A DNA stretch of 21,572 bases from Chloroflexota bacterium (GCA_016191985.1 JACPVB010000011.1:1-21572), one strand, 5' to 3'; positions 7,286 to 15,816 are shown, counted from the first letter of the stretch. Numbers and translations are program-made. The notes: a model not told the origin generated them from the sequence alone.

Positions 7286-8347
7286 CTACCGCACATAGAT
7301 CGGATTGCTATAAATCCAGCCGCGCCGTTTTCCTAAATATCGGCGATAGGCTTCGATGCGGTAGACGCCCGGCTCGGTGGTGATATGGGTGCACGAGATT
7401 TGATTTTTCCAGGTTTGGATCACTTGACCATCCTTTAAAAGAAAAACCTCCGCACGGGACGGTATTTTTGCCTGCAAGGTCACGCCACCTTTCGCTGGAA
7501 TCTCATCGCCCATCGAAACAGAGGCATCCCGTCCCTGCGCCGTGAAGCGGAATCCACGAGTGGGGGCGGGCATATCGTAACCGACGAAGCAATGTCCCGC
7601 CGCGAGAGCCTTGTAGATGAGGATTCTGTCGCTGGTCACGTCCCCGCTCAACGGTCCAGAAAGAAGCGCGTGCGTGTTCACGGTGCAGAAGTGAAATTCA
7701 TAGGGAAAGATCACGCGATGGATGAGTCCCATGTGCATGTCAAGCGCGTGCGCATCTGAGCCGCCAATCGCCACCACTTTTTGACCTTGCAAAAGCAACT
7801 CGTCCCATTTTGCAAGCGTGCTCGGAATGGGTTGGTGCGCAACAAGGGCGGGAAAAAACGCATAAAACGCGCCATGCAATTTTGTGGGGACGATGGTTTT
7901 TAGTTCGCTCAGGGCATTCCATAGCTCAATGCCCGTGTAATTTTGCACCGACCAATCGACCCACGAAATGTCGGTTTCCTTGAAGGCTTTTGCCTCGGGG
8001 TCGTCGGGGTGGGCGAGGAAGGACAGCCCGCCCGAATCACGGGCCTGGTTGATGAGGTTTTGGGGATTTTCCGCAAAGGTAGCCAGCTCGCGGTTTGCGC
8101 CAAAGACGAGCAGGTGATTCTTCTGCGGGTCACGCGCCTGATCGTGCACTTCCTCTCCGATCAGCATGAGGATTTTTTTGTTCTTTTCCTTGTAGTACCC
8201 CTCGAACCCATGAACGAGAATATTATGGTCTGTGACGATGACCACATCCACACCGGCTTTGAGTGCGGCGGCGGCAATATCCTTGTGCAGGCCGCTTCCA
8301 TCTGAATACTGGGTGTGCATGTGCAGGTTGATAATGGCTTCGTGCAT
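7286..8347 (-). CDS. PHP-domain metal-dependent hydrolase (CehA/McbA-like)
   Basis: A 353-residue protein. The N-terminal PHP fold shows the metal ligands in order: HMHTQYSDG (about residues 9-17), TDHN (39-42), GEE (64-66), AHPDD (115-119) and GGSDAHALDMHMG (about 194-206). PHP enzymes hydrolyse phosphoester or related bonds with a bi- or trinuclear metal site. The HxHTxxSDG start and C-terminal SDAH are typical of the CehA/McbA branch. A C-terminal beta-rich region (about 260-353) may be a substrate or carbohydrate-binding add-on. GAGG is 5 nt before the ATG. No signal peptide is seen, so it is probably cytoplasmic. It is divergent from secG and separated from it by a palindrome. The substrate is not predictable from context. 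Confidence 0.85.
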   Translation of the reverse strand: MHEAIINLHMHTQYSDGSGLHKDIAAAALKAGVDVVIVTDHNILVHGFEGYYKEKNKKILMLIGEEVHDQARDPQKNHLLVFGANRELATFAENPQNLINQARDSGGLSFLAHPDDPEAKAFKETDISWVDWSVQNYTGIELWNALSELKTIVPTKLHGAFYAFFPALVAHQPIPSTLAKWDELLLQGQKVVAIGGSDAHALDMHMGLIHRVIFPYEFHFCTVNTHALLSGPLSGDVTSDRILIYKALAAGHCFVGYDMPAPTRGFRFTAQGRDASVSMGDEIPAKGGVTLQAKIPSRAEVFLLKDGQVIQTWKNQISCTHITTEPGVYRIEAYRRYLGKRRGWIYSNPIYVR

Positions 8348-8362
8348 ACATTCCTCATTTCA

Positions 8363-8415
8363 AATTCTTTCCTCTTACACCTTTAGAATTGTAAAAGGCG
8401 AAAGAGGAAAGAATT
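8363..8415. repeat. 14-bp perfect inverted repeat between divergent genes
   Basis: AATTCTTTCCTCTT (8363-8376) and AAGAGGAAAGAATT (8402-8415) are perfect complements, with an inner CCTTT/AAAGG pair (8380-8384, 8394-8398). The palindrome lies between the PHP gene (minus) and the secG promoter (8436). It may be a dispersed repeat or a transcript hairpin shielding the two units. Confidence 0.6.
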
Positions 8416-8435
8416 AATATCCGCTAAACCACTTG

Positions 8436-8465
8436 TTGACGATTCACTTCCCGAACAGGTATAAT
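8436..8465 (+). promoter_or_regulatory. secG promoter, sigma-70 type
   Basis: TTGACG (8436-8441), 18-bp spacer, TATAAT (8460-8465). The -10 is perfect and the -35 has five of six consensus bases. The expected start of transcription near 8472 leaves a short leader carrying the secG ribosome binding site at 8481-8487. Confidence 0.8.
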
Positions 8466-8495
8466 TTGCCCGCTAATTTCAAGGAGGCACATTGT

Positions 8496-8720
8496 ATGAC
8501 TAGTTTTTTGAATATTTCGCTGATTATAACCTCGGTTGGTTTGATCCTCAGCGTCATCCTGCAAAGCAAGGGTGCAGGGCTGGGTAATCTAACCGGTGCG
8601 GATACAGGTGGTGTTTTCACCGCCCGCCGCGGCATCGAACGCATCCTCTTTTGGGTGACGATCGCGCTATCCGTGGTTTTCTTCGGCCTTGTGATCACCG
8701 TTATCATCCTCGGACGCTAA
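8496..8720 (+). CDS. secG: Protein translocase subunit SecG
   Basis: A 74-residue protein with two membrane helices (about 5-22 and 49-71) and the SecG loop between them: LQSKGAGLGNLTGADTGGVFTARRGIERILF. SecG is the small helper subunit of the SecYEG protein-export channel. The start at 8496 is chosen because AAGGAGG (8481-8487) is 8 nt upstream; an in-frame ATG at 8433 would lie upstream of the mapped promoter -10 and is unlikely. It has its own strong promoter and a terminator right after the stop, so it appears to be a single-gene transcript. Confidence 0.95.
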   Translation: MTSFLNISLIITSVGLILSVILQSKGAGLGNLTGADTGGVFTARRGIERILFWVTIALSVVFFGLVITVIILGR

Positions 8721-8738
8721 TCTCACAAGCCCCTGATG

Positions 8739-8787
8739 GGCCGCCGTTCCATTGCCCTGTATTGGGGTGGCGGCGGCCTTTCTTTAT
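8739..8787 (+). terminator. Intrinsic terminator after secG
   Basis: GGCCGCCG (8739-8746) pairs with CGGCGGCC (8771-8778), followed by TTTCTTTATTTAT. The stem can be extended by an internal CCA/TGG. It separates secG from the solute-binding protein. Confidence 0.7.
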
Positions 8788-8798
8788 TTATATAATCT

Positions 8799-10490
8799 AT
8801 GAAAAAATTACGCTGGCAGATCCTGGTTGTTGCAGTGACGATTGTGATCGTGGCTTTACTCTTGTTAAGCCAACAACCGGTAAGTATTATTACATTGCCC
8901 GAAGCCGCGCCCGGCGGTATTTACACGGAGGCACTTGTGGGGTCAATGGGACGGCTTAACCCCATGCTGGATTGGAACAATTCCGCAGACCGTGATGTCG
9001 ACCGGCTGATATTCAGCGGGTTGATGCGTTTTGATTCGCGCGGATTGCCCCAGCCTGATCTTGCGGATGCGTGGGGCGCCTCGGCAGACGGCACGATTTA
9101 CAACTTTTCCATCCGCCCGAATGCAGTTTGGCATGATGGGCAGCCTGTAACAAGCGCCGATGTCATCTTTACGATTGAGTTAATCAAGAGCGCCGGTTCG
9201 CTTTTCCCGCAGGATATCAAAGACCTTTGGTCGCAAATTGAAGTGAGGGAACTCAATGAAAAGACACTTCAAATGCGATTGCCCGAACCCTTTGCTCCGT
9301 TTTTGGATTACGTCACCTTTGGCATTCTGCCAAAACATATTTTGGAATCTGTCCCCGCCGACCAGCTTGCCACGGCGGAGTTTAATTTAAACCCTGTTGG
9401 AACAGGCCCGTACAAGTTCGATCACTTGTTGACGAGCGGCGGGCAGATCAGCGGTGTGGTGCTCATCCCCAACCCTGATTATTTCATCCAACCGCCGTTT
9501 ATCGAGCAGGTGGTGTTCCGCTATTACCCAAGTTCCGCTGCTGCATTTGAAGCATATCAACAGGGCGAAGTGCTGGGCGTCAGCCAATTGACTAATGATG
9601 TTCTGGAACAGGCGTTGATGGAGCCAACCCTCTCGGTCTACACCAGCCGCCTTCCCCAAATGGGACTGATATTCCTCAACAACAACAACCCGAACGCTCC
9701 ATTTTTACAAAGCGCCAGCGTGCGCCGTGCGCTTTTGCTGGGTGTCAATCGCAATATCATCGTCTCCCATATTTTGAAGGGGCAGGCGGTGATCGCGAAC
9801 GGCCCCATCCTGCCTGGCTCATGGGCGTATTACGATGAGATTGAAAGATTTGACTATGATCCAGACGCCGCAACTGCATTGCTGAAAGAAGAGGGATATG
9901 TGATTCCTGCCGGCGGCGGGGATGTGCGCGCCAAAGACGGTCAATCCCTGACCTTTACGCTAGTACACCCCGATGACACGCTCCACACTCAGATCGCTCA
10001 AGCCATTCAATCGGACTGGGCCTTGATCGGCGTGAAGGTTGATTTGCAGGCCGTGACTTACGACTCGCTCGTGAATGATTTTCTCACCCCGCGCAATTAC
10101 CAGGCCGCCCTCGCAGACTTGAACACCTCCCGCACGCCGGACCCAGACCCGTATTTGTTCTGGCATCAATCCGAAGCCACCGGCGGACAGAATTACTCGC
10201 AATGGGACAACCGCACCGCGAGTGAGTTCCTCGAAACCGCCCGCACCGCTGCGGACTTTTCCGAGCGCGCGCGTTTGTATCGTAATTTTCAGGTGGTGTT
10301 CACGAAGGATATGCCATCCCTGCCTTTGTATTACCCCGTCTATTCCTACGGGGTGGATGTGCAGGTACAGGGCGTACAGGTTGCGCCGATGTATGATGTC
10401 AGCGACCGCCTGGCGTTGATTACCGAATGGTATTTAGTGACACGCCGCGCCCTTGAAGAACAGACACCAGCGGCGACGACAGCGCCATAG
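8799..10490 (+). CDS. ABC transporter family-5 solute-binding protein (peptide/nickel type)
   Basis: A 563-residue protein. A basic start and one hydrophobic helix (about 7-23) without a lipobox Cys suggest an uncleaved membrane anchor or an atypical signal peptide. The rest is the SBP_bac_5 fold: LNPMLDWNNSADRDVDRLIF, the Trp-His-Asp-Gly-Gln-Pro-Val-Thr-Ser-Ala-Asp-Val block near 110, PVGTGPYKF near 200, and a C-terminal Arg-x-x-x-Tyr-Arg-Asn-Phe-Gln segment. Such proteins bind oligopeptides or similar ligands outside the membrane and pass them to OppBC/DppBC-type permeases. No permease or ATPase gene lies beside it, so it works with a transporter elsewhere or as a sensor. No Shine-Dalgarno is visible; TATAAT sits only 2 bp before the ATG, so the start or translation mode is unclear. 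Confidence 0.9.
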   Translation: MKKLRWQILVVAVTIVIVALLLLSQQPVSIITLPEAAPGGIYTEALVGSMGRLNPMLDWNNSADRDVDRLIFSGLMRFDSRGLPQPDLADAWGASADGTIYNFSIRPNAVWHDGQPVTSADVIFTIELIKSAGSLFPQDIKDLWSQIEVRELNEKTLQMRLPEPFAPFLDYVTFGILPKHILESVPADQLATAEFNLNPVGTGPYKFDHLLTSGGQISGVVLIPNPDYFIQPPFIEQVVFRYYPSSAAAFEAYQQGEVLGVSQLTNDVLEQALMEPTLSVYTSRLPQMGLIFLNNNNPNAPFLQSASVRRALLLGVNRNIIVSHILKGQAVIANGPILPGSWAYYDEIERFDYDPDAATALLKEEGYVIPAGGGDVRAKDGQSLTFTLVHPDDTLHTQIAQAIQSDWALIGVKVDLQAVTYDSLVNDFLTPRNYQAALADLNTSRTPDPDPYLFWHQSEATGGQNYSQWDNRTASEFLETARTAADFSERARLYRNFQVVFTKDMPSLPLYYPVYSYGVDVQVQGVQVAPMYDVSDRLALITEWYLVTRRALEEQTPAATTAP

Positions 10491-10498
10491 TCATTTTT

Positions 10499-10566
10499 GT
10501 ACCGCAATATTTATGTTGCGCCTCGGTTGTGACATGAACCCCTTGCAGGGACACGTGTCGCAGTAC
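10499..10566. repeat. Palindrome-rich intergenic element
   Basis: It contains CGCAA/TTGCG (10503-10507, 10516-10520) and an imperfect inverted repeat in which TGTGACATG pairs with most of CGTGTCGCA around CCC-TTGCA-GGG. It lies between the solute-binding protein and the dipeptidase, before the dipeptidase's ribosome binding site. It is probably a decayed dispersed repeat; no T-tract follows. Confidence 0.4.
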
Positions 10567-10597
10567 TTTCTCGAAAAATAAAAAGGAGAAGTAAACC

Positions 10598-11968
10598 ATG
10601 TCAGACGTTCAGAAAGCATTGGATTATGTTCGCGGGAATAGCGAACGTTATTTGAGTGAGTTGAAAGATTTTCTTGCCATCCCTTCCATTTCGACTCTCG
10701 ATGAAAACAAGGATGATGTTCAACGCGCCGCGGAGTGGGTGGCCGCGCAGTTGCGCTCCCTCAATATGGACAATGTACAAATCATGCCGACTGCGGGGCA
10801 TCCCGTTGTCTATGGCGAGTGGCTGGGCGCGGGAAAATCCGCACCGACGGTGATGATCTATGGACATTACGACGTGCAGCCCGTTGACCCAATAGAGTTG
10901 TGGACCTCCGACCCGTTCAAGGCGGAAGTGCGCGGCGATTATCTTTTCGCGCGCGGTTCTTCGGATATGAAAGGCCAGGTGATGGCGTCTCTCAAAGCGG
11001 TAGAAGCAATTGTCCGAACGACCGGATCGCCCGTCAACCTCAAGTGGCTGATCGAGGGCGAGGAGGAAATCGGTTCGGAGCATCTCGGTGAATTCATCAA
11101 AAATAATAAAGAGTTGCTTGCCTGCGATTTTTGTTTGAATCCCGATGCGGGCATGATGGGACCGGACAAGCCGACCATCACCACCGGCTTGCGTGGACTT
11201 GCCTATTTTGAATTGCGAGTCTACGGCCCGGACAAGGATTTGCATTCTGGCTTGTTTGGTGGAACGATTCATAATCCTGCGCAGGCGTTGATCGAGTTGG
11301 TGGCGGGTATGCACGACAAAAATGGAAAGATTACCTTGCCCGGATATTATGACAAAGTCCGCAAGTTGAGCAAGAAGGAACGCGAAGATTTCAAGCGATT
11401 GCCTGTCAGCAACAAGGAATTGATCGCGATGACAGGCGTACCCGCCTTATGGGGCGAGCCGCAATTCATTCCATCCGAACGCGTGGGCGCGCGCCCGACG
11501 TTGGAAGTGAATGGTTTGCTTTCTGGTTTTACCGGGCAGGGTTCTAAAACCGTCCTGCCCGCGTGGGCCATGGCAAAAATTTCCTGCCGCCTCGTGCCAG
11601 ACCAGACCCCCGAAGAAGTAATGAAACAAATGAAGGCATATCTCAAGAAGAGTGCGCCGAAAACAATCAAATGGGAATTGATCAATTTGCATAATGCTGG
11701 CGCGGCGCTGGTCGAAACGGACTCTGCTGGTGTGCAGGCGCTCTCGAAGGCGCTCGAAACCGTGTGGGGCAAACGTCCCTATTTCAAGCGCGAAGGCGGC
11801 TCCATCGGCTCGGTGGTTCTCCTGCAAAAATATGTCGGCGCGGATTCATTGCTAACCGGCTTTGGCCTGCCCGATGACAACGTCCATTCGCCGAATGAAC
11901 GTATGCACCTGCCAACCTGGTATAAAGGCATCGAAGCCTTCACTCACTTTTTTTATAATTTCAAATAA
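10598..11968 (+). CDS. M20-family metallopeptidase (dipeptidase)
   Basis: A 456-residue protein with the di-zinc M20 site complete: GHYDVQP (His about 90, Asp 92), SSDMKG (bridging Asp about 123), the general base pair in EGEEEIGSEH, NPDAG (Asp ligand) and the C-terminal DDNVHSPNERMH (His ligand). The lid/dimerisation domain sits in the middle (about 200-360) with DLHSG near its start. Length and motifs fit the cytosolic dipeptidases of the CNDP/DapE-like branch; no signal peptide is seen. AAGGAG is about 10 nt before the ATG. It follows a peptide-type binding protein, so uptake and breakdown of peptides is a natural but unproven link. Confidence 0.93.
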   Translation: MSDVQKALDYVRGNSERYLSELKDFLAIPSISTLDENKDDVQRAAEWVAAQLRSLNMDNVQIMPTAGHPVVYGEWLGAGKSAPTVMIYGHYDVQPVDPIELWTSDPFKAEVRGDYLFARGSSDMKGQVMASLKAVEAIVRTTGSPVNLKWLIEGEEEIGSEHLGEFIKNNKELLACDFCLNPDAGMMGPDKPTITTGLRGLAYFELRVYGPDKDLHSGLFGGTIHNPAQALIELVAGMHDKNGKITLPGYYDKVRKLSKKEREDFKRLPVSNKELIAMTGVPALWGEPQFIPSERVGARPTLEVNGLLSGFTGQGSKTVLPAWAMAKISCRLVPDQTPEEVMKQMKAYLKKSAPKTIKWELINLHNAGAALVETDSAGVQALSKALETVWGKRPYFKREGGSIGSVVLLQKYVGADSLLTGFGLPDDNVHSPNERMHLPTWYKGIEAFTHFFYNFK

Positions 11969-11975
11969 GGATTAT

Positions 11976-12027
11976 GGAGTCAAGCAGCTCGCTGCTGCGA
12001 ATTTCAATCAGCTTGCTGATTGACTCC
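11976..12027. repeat. Nested palindromic element (cruciform-like)
   Basis: Outer arms GGAGTCA (11976-11982) and TGACTCC (12021-12027) enclose two hairpins: AGCAGC-TC-GCTGCT (11983-11996) and AATCAGC-TT-GCTGATT (12006-12021). The three-armed shape resembles a mobile palindromic unit. It lies in the short gap between the dipeptidase and the DUF1385 gene and leaves no room for a normal ribosome binding site after it. Confidence 0.65.
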
Positions 12028-12041
12028 AAAGTTGAAAATAC

Positions 12042-12929
12042 ATGGAAGATCGAATCATCACCTACGGCGGACAAGCCGTGATCGAAGGCGTCATGATGCG
12101 CGGGCAAAAAGCGTATGCCGTTGCCATGCGCGCGCCGGACGGCAAGATCGCTGTCCACACGGAAAAGCTTGCGAACGTTTATCGTTCCGGCATAACAAAG
12201 GTTCCCTTTTTGCGCGGCAGTATTTTGCTTTGGGATGCCCTGGGATTGGGAATGCGCGCCCTCACGCTTTCAGCGAACACCCAAACCGGTGAGGATGAAA
12301 AACTGGAAGGCCCGGCTCTTTACTTAACGTTGGGCCTGTCTCTCGCCTTTGGCATTGGACTCTTCTTTTTGCTCCCCGCCGGTATAGGTGGTTGGGTGGA
12401 GCATTTGCTTTCACAGGATACAACCGCGTTATGGGCAGGGAATTTACTGGAAGGATTACTGCGCCTTTTGATTTTGATCGGTTATATCTGGGCAATTGGT
12501 TTTATGCCAGACGTGAAACGCGTGTTCATGTATCACGGCGCGGAGCACAAGACCATCAACGCCTACGAAGCCGGCGCGGAATTGACTCCCGAGAATGTGG
12601 CGAAATATCCCATCGAACACCCGCGCTGTGGGACGGCGTTTTTGCTCACGCTGGTTTTATTGTCCATTTTGGTTTTTACGGCTTTGGGACCGATGTCGAT
12701 TTTGTGGCGTTTGGTCACCCGTATTTTATTTATCCCCATCCTGGCGGGCATCGCCGTCGAATACATCCGCTGGACGGCGAATCATTTGGATAACCACATT
12801 GTTCAATTAATGATCAAGCCCAACCTGGCATTACAACATCTCACCACCCGCACGCCCGACCTGACCATGTTGGAAGTTGCAATTGAGTCATTCAATTCCA
12901 TGCGGAAGGCGGAAGCGGAAGTTTTATAA
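12042..12929 (+). CDS. DUF1385 family membrane protein (YqhQ-like)
   Basis: A 295-residue protein with the family landmarks: GGQAVIEGVMMRG at residues 9-21, FMYHGAEHKTINAYE near 165, and HPRCGT near 193. Four or so hydrophobic helices follow the N-terminal soluble part (about 92-116, 133-153, 198-217, 222-242), with His/Cys/Glu-rich conserved motifs between them that suggest metal binding. The family is widespread in Gram-positive bacteria and Chloroflexota (YqhQ in Bacillus); its biochemical role is not established to my knowledge. No clear Shine-Dalgarno precedes the ATG. A strong terminator follows at 12951. Confidence 0.9.
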   Translation: MEDRIITYGGQAVIEGVMMRGQKAYAVAMRAPDGKIAVHTEKLANVYRSGITKVPFLRGSILLWDALGLGMRALTLSANTQTGEDEKLEGPALYLTLGLSLAFGIGLFFLLPAGIGGWVEHLLSQDTTALWAGNLLEGLLRLLILIGYIWAIGFMPDVKRVFMYHGAEHKTINAYEAGAELTPENVAKYPIEHPRCGTAFLLTLVLLSILVFTALGPMSILWRLVTRILFIPILAGIAVEYIRWTANHLDNHIVQLMIKPNLALQHLTTRTPDLTMLEVAIESFNSMRKAEAEVL

Positions 12930-12950
12930 CTATTTGAAGATCGTAGCCGG

Positions 12951-12984
12951 AGAGACAGGTGAACGCCTGTCTCTTTTTATTTTG
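12951..12984 (+). terminator. Intrinsic terminator after the DUF1385 gene
   Basis: AGAGACAGG (12951-12959) pairs perfectly with CCTGTCTCT (12966-12974) around a 6-nt loop, followed by TTTTATTTT. This is a textbook hairpin plus U-tract. Confidence 0.9.
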
Positions 12985-13014
12985 GTCTCATTTTGGTTTG
13001 CTACCATTTTGAGC

Positions 13015-13890
13015 ATGAGAAAAACAAAGAAAATTTTATGGCTGGTTCCCCTGGGTGTTGCCTTGCTGGCCGGCGTATATTTTGTGTTTACATTGGGGCG
13101 TCCCGCGCCTGTGCCTGTAAAAAGGGAAATCTATGAAGGTGTGACCTACCGCCGAATTATCCGTTACCTGCCGCATTCGATGATCGCGCATGTGCTGGTG
13201 ATTGACAGGAAAAACGCGGATGCGCGTTTCCTCGTCACCCCGCCCAGCGAAGTGGATGGTGGAGTGACAACGGCCAGAACCACCTCGGAATTTTTAGAAG
13301 AGTTCGGCGTACAGATTGCCATCAACGGGGATGGATTCTTTCCATGGTGGTCGCGCAGCCCGATGGATTATTATCCGCATAGCGGGGATGCCGTCACACC
13401 GAATGGATTGACTGCCTACGATGGCAATATCTATGCCGATGGATTGCAGGATGTCCGCGCCGAACCGACGCTCTACATCAGCCGCCGAAACGAACTGACG
13501 TTCAATCGCCAGCCCAATAAAATCTTTCACGCCATTTCCGGAGACCGCATGTTGATCCTGGGCGGTGAAATTGTCCCAGAGTTGGATGATTTGGAGATCC
13601 ACCCGCGCACAGCAATCGGCGTCAACAGGAACGGGCGCTGGGTTTATCTGGTTGTCGTCGATGGACGCCAGCCGTTTTACAGCTCCGGCGTGACATTTCA
13701 AGAGCTTGCAGAGCTGCTCAAAGAATTGGGCGCGCACTACGCCATGGCATTGGATGGCGGCGGTTCATCCACGCTGGCGATTGAGGATGAGTTTGGGAAT
13801 GCAGTCATCTTGAATTCGCCGATTGATAACTATATCCCCGGGCGCGAGAGACCGGTGGCAAATCATTTCGGGGCGTATGTTGATGATTGA
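13015..13890 (+). CDS. Membrane-anchored phosphodiester glycosidase family protein (NAGPA-like)
   Basis: The start is ATG 13015 (MRKTKK), giving 291 residues; the open frame reaches back to 12877 but crosses the terminator at 12951. A basic start and one helix (about 8-26) make it a signal-anchored exported protein. The rest is the NAGPA/phosphodiester glycosidase fold: AINGDGFFPW near 102, a PRTAIGV motif near 200, VVVDGRQPFYSSGVT near 217, ALDGGGSSTL near 246 and PGRERPVANHFG near the end. The family cleaves sugar phosphodiesters, for example GlcNAc-phosphodiester uncovering in animals, and in bacteria is linked to exopolysaccharide or wall glycopolymers. No Shine-Dalgarno is seen. An extended -10 (TG-C-TACCAT, 12999-13007) would start the RNA at about the ATG, so a leaderless message is possible. 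Confidence 0.88.
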   Translation: MRKTKKILWLVPLGVALLAGVYFVFTLGRPAPVPVKREIYEGVTYRRIIRYLPHSMIAHVLVIDRKNADARFLVTPPSEVDGGVTTARTTSEFLEEFGVQIAINGDGFFPWWSRSPMDYYPHSGDAVTPNGLTAYDGNIYADGLQDVRAEPTLYISRRNELTFNRQPNKIFHAISGDRMLILGGEIVPELDDLEIHPRTAIGVNRNGRWVYLVVVDGRQPFYSSGVTFQELAELLKELGAHYAMALDGGGSSTLAIEDEFGNAVILNSPIDNYIPGRERPVANHFGAYVDD

Positions 13891-13937
13891 TGATCCCTGA
13901 ATCCGGGAGGAAATAAATAGCTTGTAGAAAGCAGTCG

Positions 13938-13985
13938 AAAAAAAAGCAGGCATCCGTTCCATGGAGCGAATGCCTGCCTTTTTTT
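13938..13985. terminator. Bidirectional intrinsic terminator
   Basis: GCAGGCAT (13946-13953) pairs with ATGCCTGC (13970-13977), with further inner pairing, and is flanked by eight A's (13938-13945) and seven T's (13979-13985). It ends the glycosidase transcript and would work from either side. Confidence 0.85.
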
Positions 13986-14031
13986 CATTAAATGATTTGG
14001 GCTCTACTGTTTTTAACGGGATAACATTTTT

Positions 14032-14254
14032 CAAACACAAAGGGCACGAAGTACACAAAGGGGGAAAGCGGCTTCGCCTTAAGAGAGTGTTTCTTAAGTC
14101 ATTTTTTGGACACGGACTACACTGATTTTACGGATTCTCACGGAAAAAACCATTAAAAAATCTGTGCCTGACCGTGTGATCCGTCAAATCCGTGTACTTA
14201 AGAAACAGTCTCTAAACACTTTTACCTTCGTGACCTTGGTGTCCGTCGTGTTTA
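14032..14254. repeat. Large nested inverted-repeat element
   Basis: Outer arms: AAACAC...GCACGAAG (14033-14051) against CTTCGTG...GTGTTT (14226-14253). Inner arms: AGAGAGTGTTTCTTAAGT (14082-14099) against ACTTAAGAAACAGTCTCT (14196-14213), 17 of 18 paired. These continue inward through ACACGGA and TTACGGAT against ATCCGT and TCCGTGT. No coding frame is convincing. It looks like one palindromic element inserted in another, and takes up about a third of the 687-bp gene-free gap 13891-14577. Confidence 0.7.
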
Positions 14255-14577
14255 GGCTCTTTTTCCGCCAGAAACGGAGAGCCATGATTTGGTAATCATA
14301 TTGCAATGCCGCGGTAACTGTGCTGCAACGCAATACCGGGGAGCATGGTCATAGAATGTAATAGACAATTTTCGACTGGAGGGGAAAGGATGTGCCAAAT
14401 TGATCTGTGATTCCACATGAAGCTGGCATTTCAGCTCCATTCAATTTACCCATTGCGCATGGGGTGAAAGGACAAGAAAGAAGCAAAACACACTGGAGGT
14501 GCAAGGGAATCATTTATCCAAAACGAAACTGCCTGTAATTTTGCTTTGCCAATATTTTTCAACAAGGAGAATAGGAA
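14255..14577 (+). other. Gene-free leader region upstream of the cohesin/dockerin genes
   Basis: No gene is supported here. The left part carries closely spaced stems: GGCTCT/AGAGCC (14255-14260, 14278-14283), ATGATT-TGGT-AATCAT (14284-14299), then TTGC/GCAA and CGGT/ACCG in interleaved order (14301-14338), which could form a pseudoknot. A further CCCAT/ATGGG hairpin is at 14449-14463. I see no convincing -35/-10 pair. It could be a structured 5' leader, but it matches no riboswitch that I recognise. Confidence 0.35.
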
Positions 14578-15816
14578 ATGAAATCCAAACATCTGCTCCG
14601 AATTGTTGTATTGCTTGCCATGTTGTTCAGCGTTCTTGGGACCGGCTCCCAGGTACAAGCGAAGGGAAATGCAATCGATCATTCGGACGCCGTCATTGTT
14701 ATTCGCAGCATCACGTATTGGGATGCGACCTATGCCGGAAACGTAAGCTCGACCCGCTACGAACGTTGGCCTTTTGAATTCACTGAAACAAATAATTTCA
14801 CCATCACCGCCGCACCAACCTCCGGAGATTTGGTTCCCCTGGTTATCCTGCTGGATGTTAACGGAAATGAAATATCCTCAACGGTTGGCTCTTTGAACAG
14901 TGTTCAGCCTGCCGGTATTTATTCTGTCCTGATCCAACCCCAAACAGGCAGCGGGAACTACAACCTCACCATCCGGAAAACGGAAGCGCCGGTGGATGAT
15001 CCTTCTACATCCGTTGTCTTGAACCCAACAACTGTCAATGTGAATGAATCCGCCGTGGCAACCGTCAATTTGAATAATGTGCCTGCCGGGGGCTACACCA
15101 GCGCGGAATTCACCTGCACCACCGACGCCAGCTTCGTTGAAGTCAGCGGTATAGCGGATGCCGGCCTGTTTGGCGCGGACACCGTCATGATTGTCAGCGG
15201 CCCCACGAATGGCGATTTCATCGTTGCATTGGCGGGCAGCAATGGCAACAAAGCCACCACGAGTGGCGCTGCCTTTACCTTCAATGTAAAAGGTTTGCAG
15301 CAGGGACAGACCACCATTGAGTGTATTGCGCGCGTTTCAACCGGCGATCAAACCCTGGTAACCCTTCCGTCCACTCCCGGCACGTTGACGATTGTGATCC
15401 CCGAAGGGACTCTTGCCGGGCGCGTGATTGCAAGCAAGCCGGTGACGGTTAATGTCTACAACCCGGACAGCACTCTGGCTGAGTCTGTGGTTGTAAATGC
15501 GGATGGCACCTTCAGCCTGACCCTTCCCCCCGGAACTTACACAGCTACTGCCACTGCCGAAGGCTTTCTTGATGCCCAGGGCACTCCCACCATCACGAGC
15601 GGAAACACAACCACACTGCAAACCATCAGCCTGCCCGCCGGTGACATTGATAATAACAACGTCATCGACCAGTTTGACGCTTTAACCATCGGGATGAGTT
15701 ACAACGCCTCTTCCCCCGCCGCAGCAGACTTGAACAACGACGGCATTATCAACGTCCTCGACCTTGAATTGCTCGCCGCAAACTATCATCAATCTGGCTC
15801 TTTGGCCTGGCCGTAA
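14578..15816 (+). CDS. Secreted PPC-cohesin-dockerin protein
   Basis: A 412-residue protein; AAGGAGA (14564-14570) precedes the ATG. Order: signal peptide (1-28, cleavage near AKG), a PPC-like beta-sandwich (about 35-135), a cohesin-like domain (about 145-273: LNNVPAGGYTSAEFTC, ATTSGAAFTFNVKGL), a small carboxypeptidase-regulatory-like beta-sandwich (about 278-352) and a C-terminal type I dockerin (about 355-405) with two calcium loops, GDIDNNNVIDQFD and ADLNNDGIINVLD. Dockerins bind cohesins with high affinity in extracellular assemblies such as cellulosomes. This protein has no enzymatic domain, so it looks like an adaptor. It is the paralogue of the last 560 residues of the protein at 16612. 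It is first of three co-oriented genes; gap to the next 61 bp. Confidence 0.88.
   Translation: MKSKHLLRIVVLLAMLFSVLGTGSQVQAKGNAIDHSDAVIVIRSITYWDATYAGNVSSTRYERWPFEFTETNNFTITAAPTSGDLVPLVILLDVNGNEISSTVGSLNSVQPAGIYSVLIQPQTGSGNYNLTIRKTEAPVDDPSTSVVLNPTTVNVNESAVATVNLNNVPAGGYTSAEFTCTTDASFVEVSGIADAGLFGADTVMIVSGPTNGDFIVALAGSNGNKATTSGAAFTFNVKGLQQGQTTIECIARVSTGDQTLVTLPSTPGTLTIVIPEGTLAGRVIASKPVTVNVYNPDSTLAESVVVNADGTFSLTLPPGTYTATATAEGFLDAQGTPTITSGNTTTLQTISLPAGDIDNNNVIDQFDALTIGMSYNASSPAAADLNNDGIINVLDLELLAANYHQSGSLAWP

Noticed and set aside
14446..14682. Minus-strand 78-codon frame overlapping the leader and the start of the dockerin gene
   Set aside because: No ribosome binding site or domain, and it overlaps the signal peptide of a well-supported gene.
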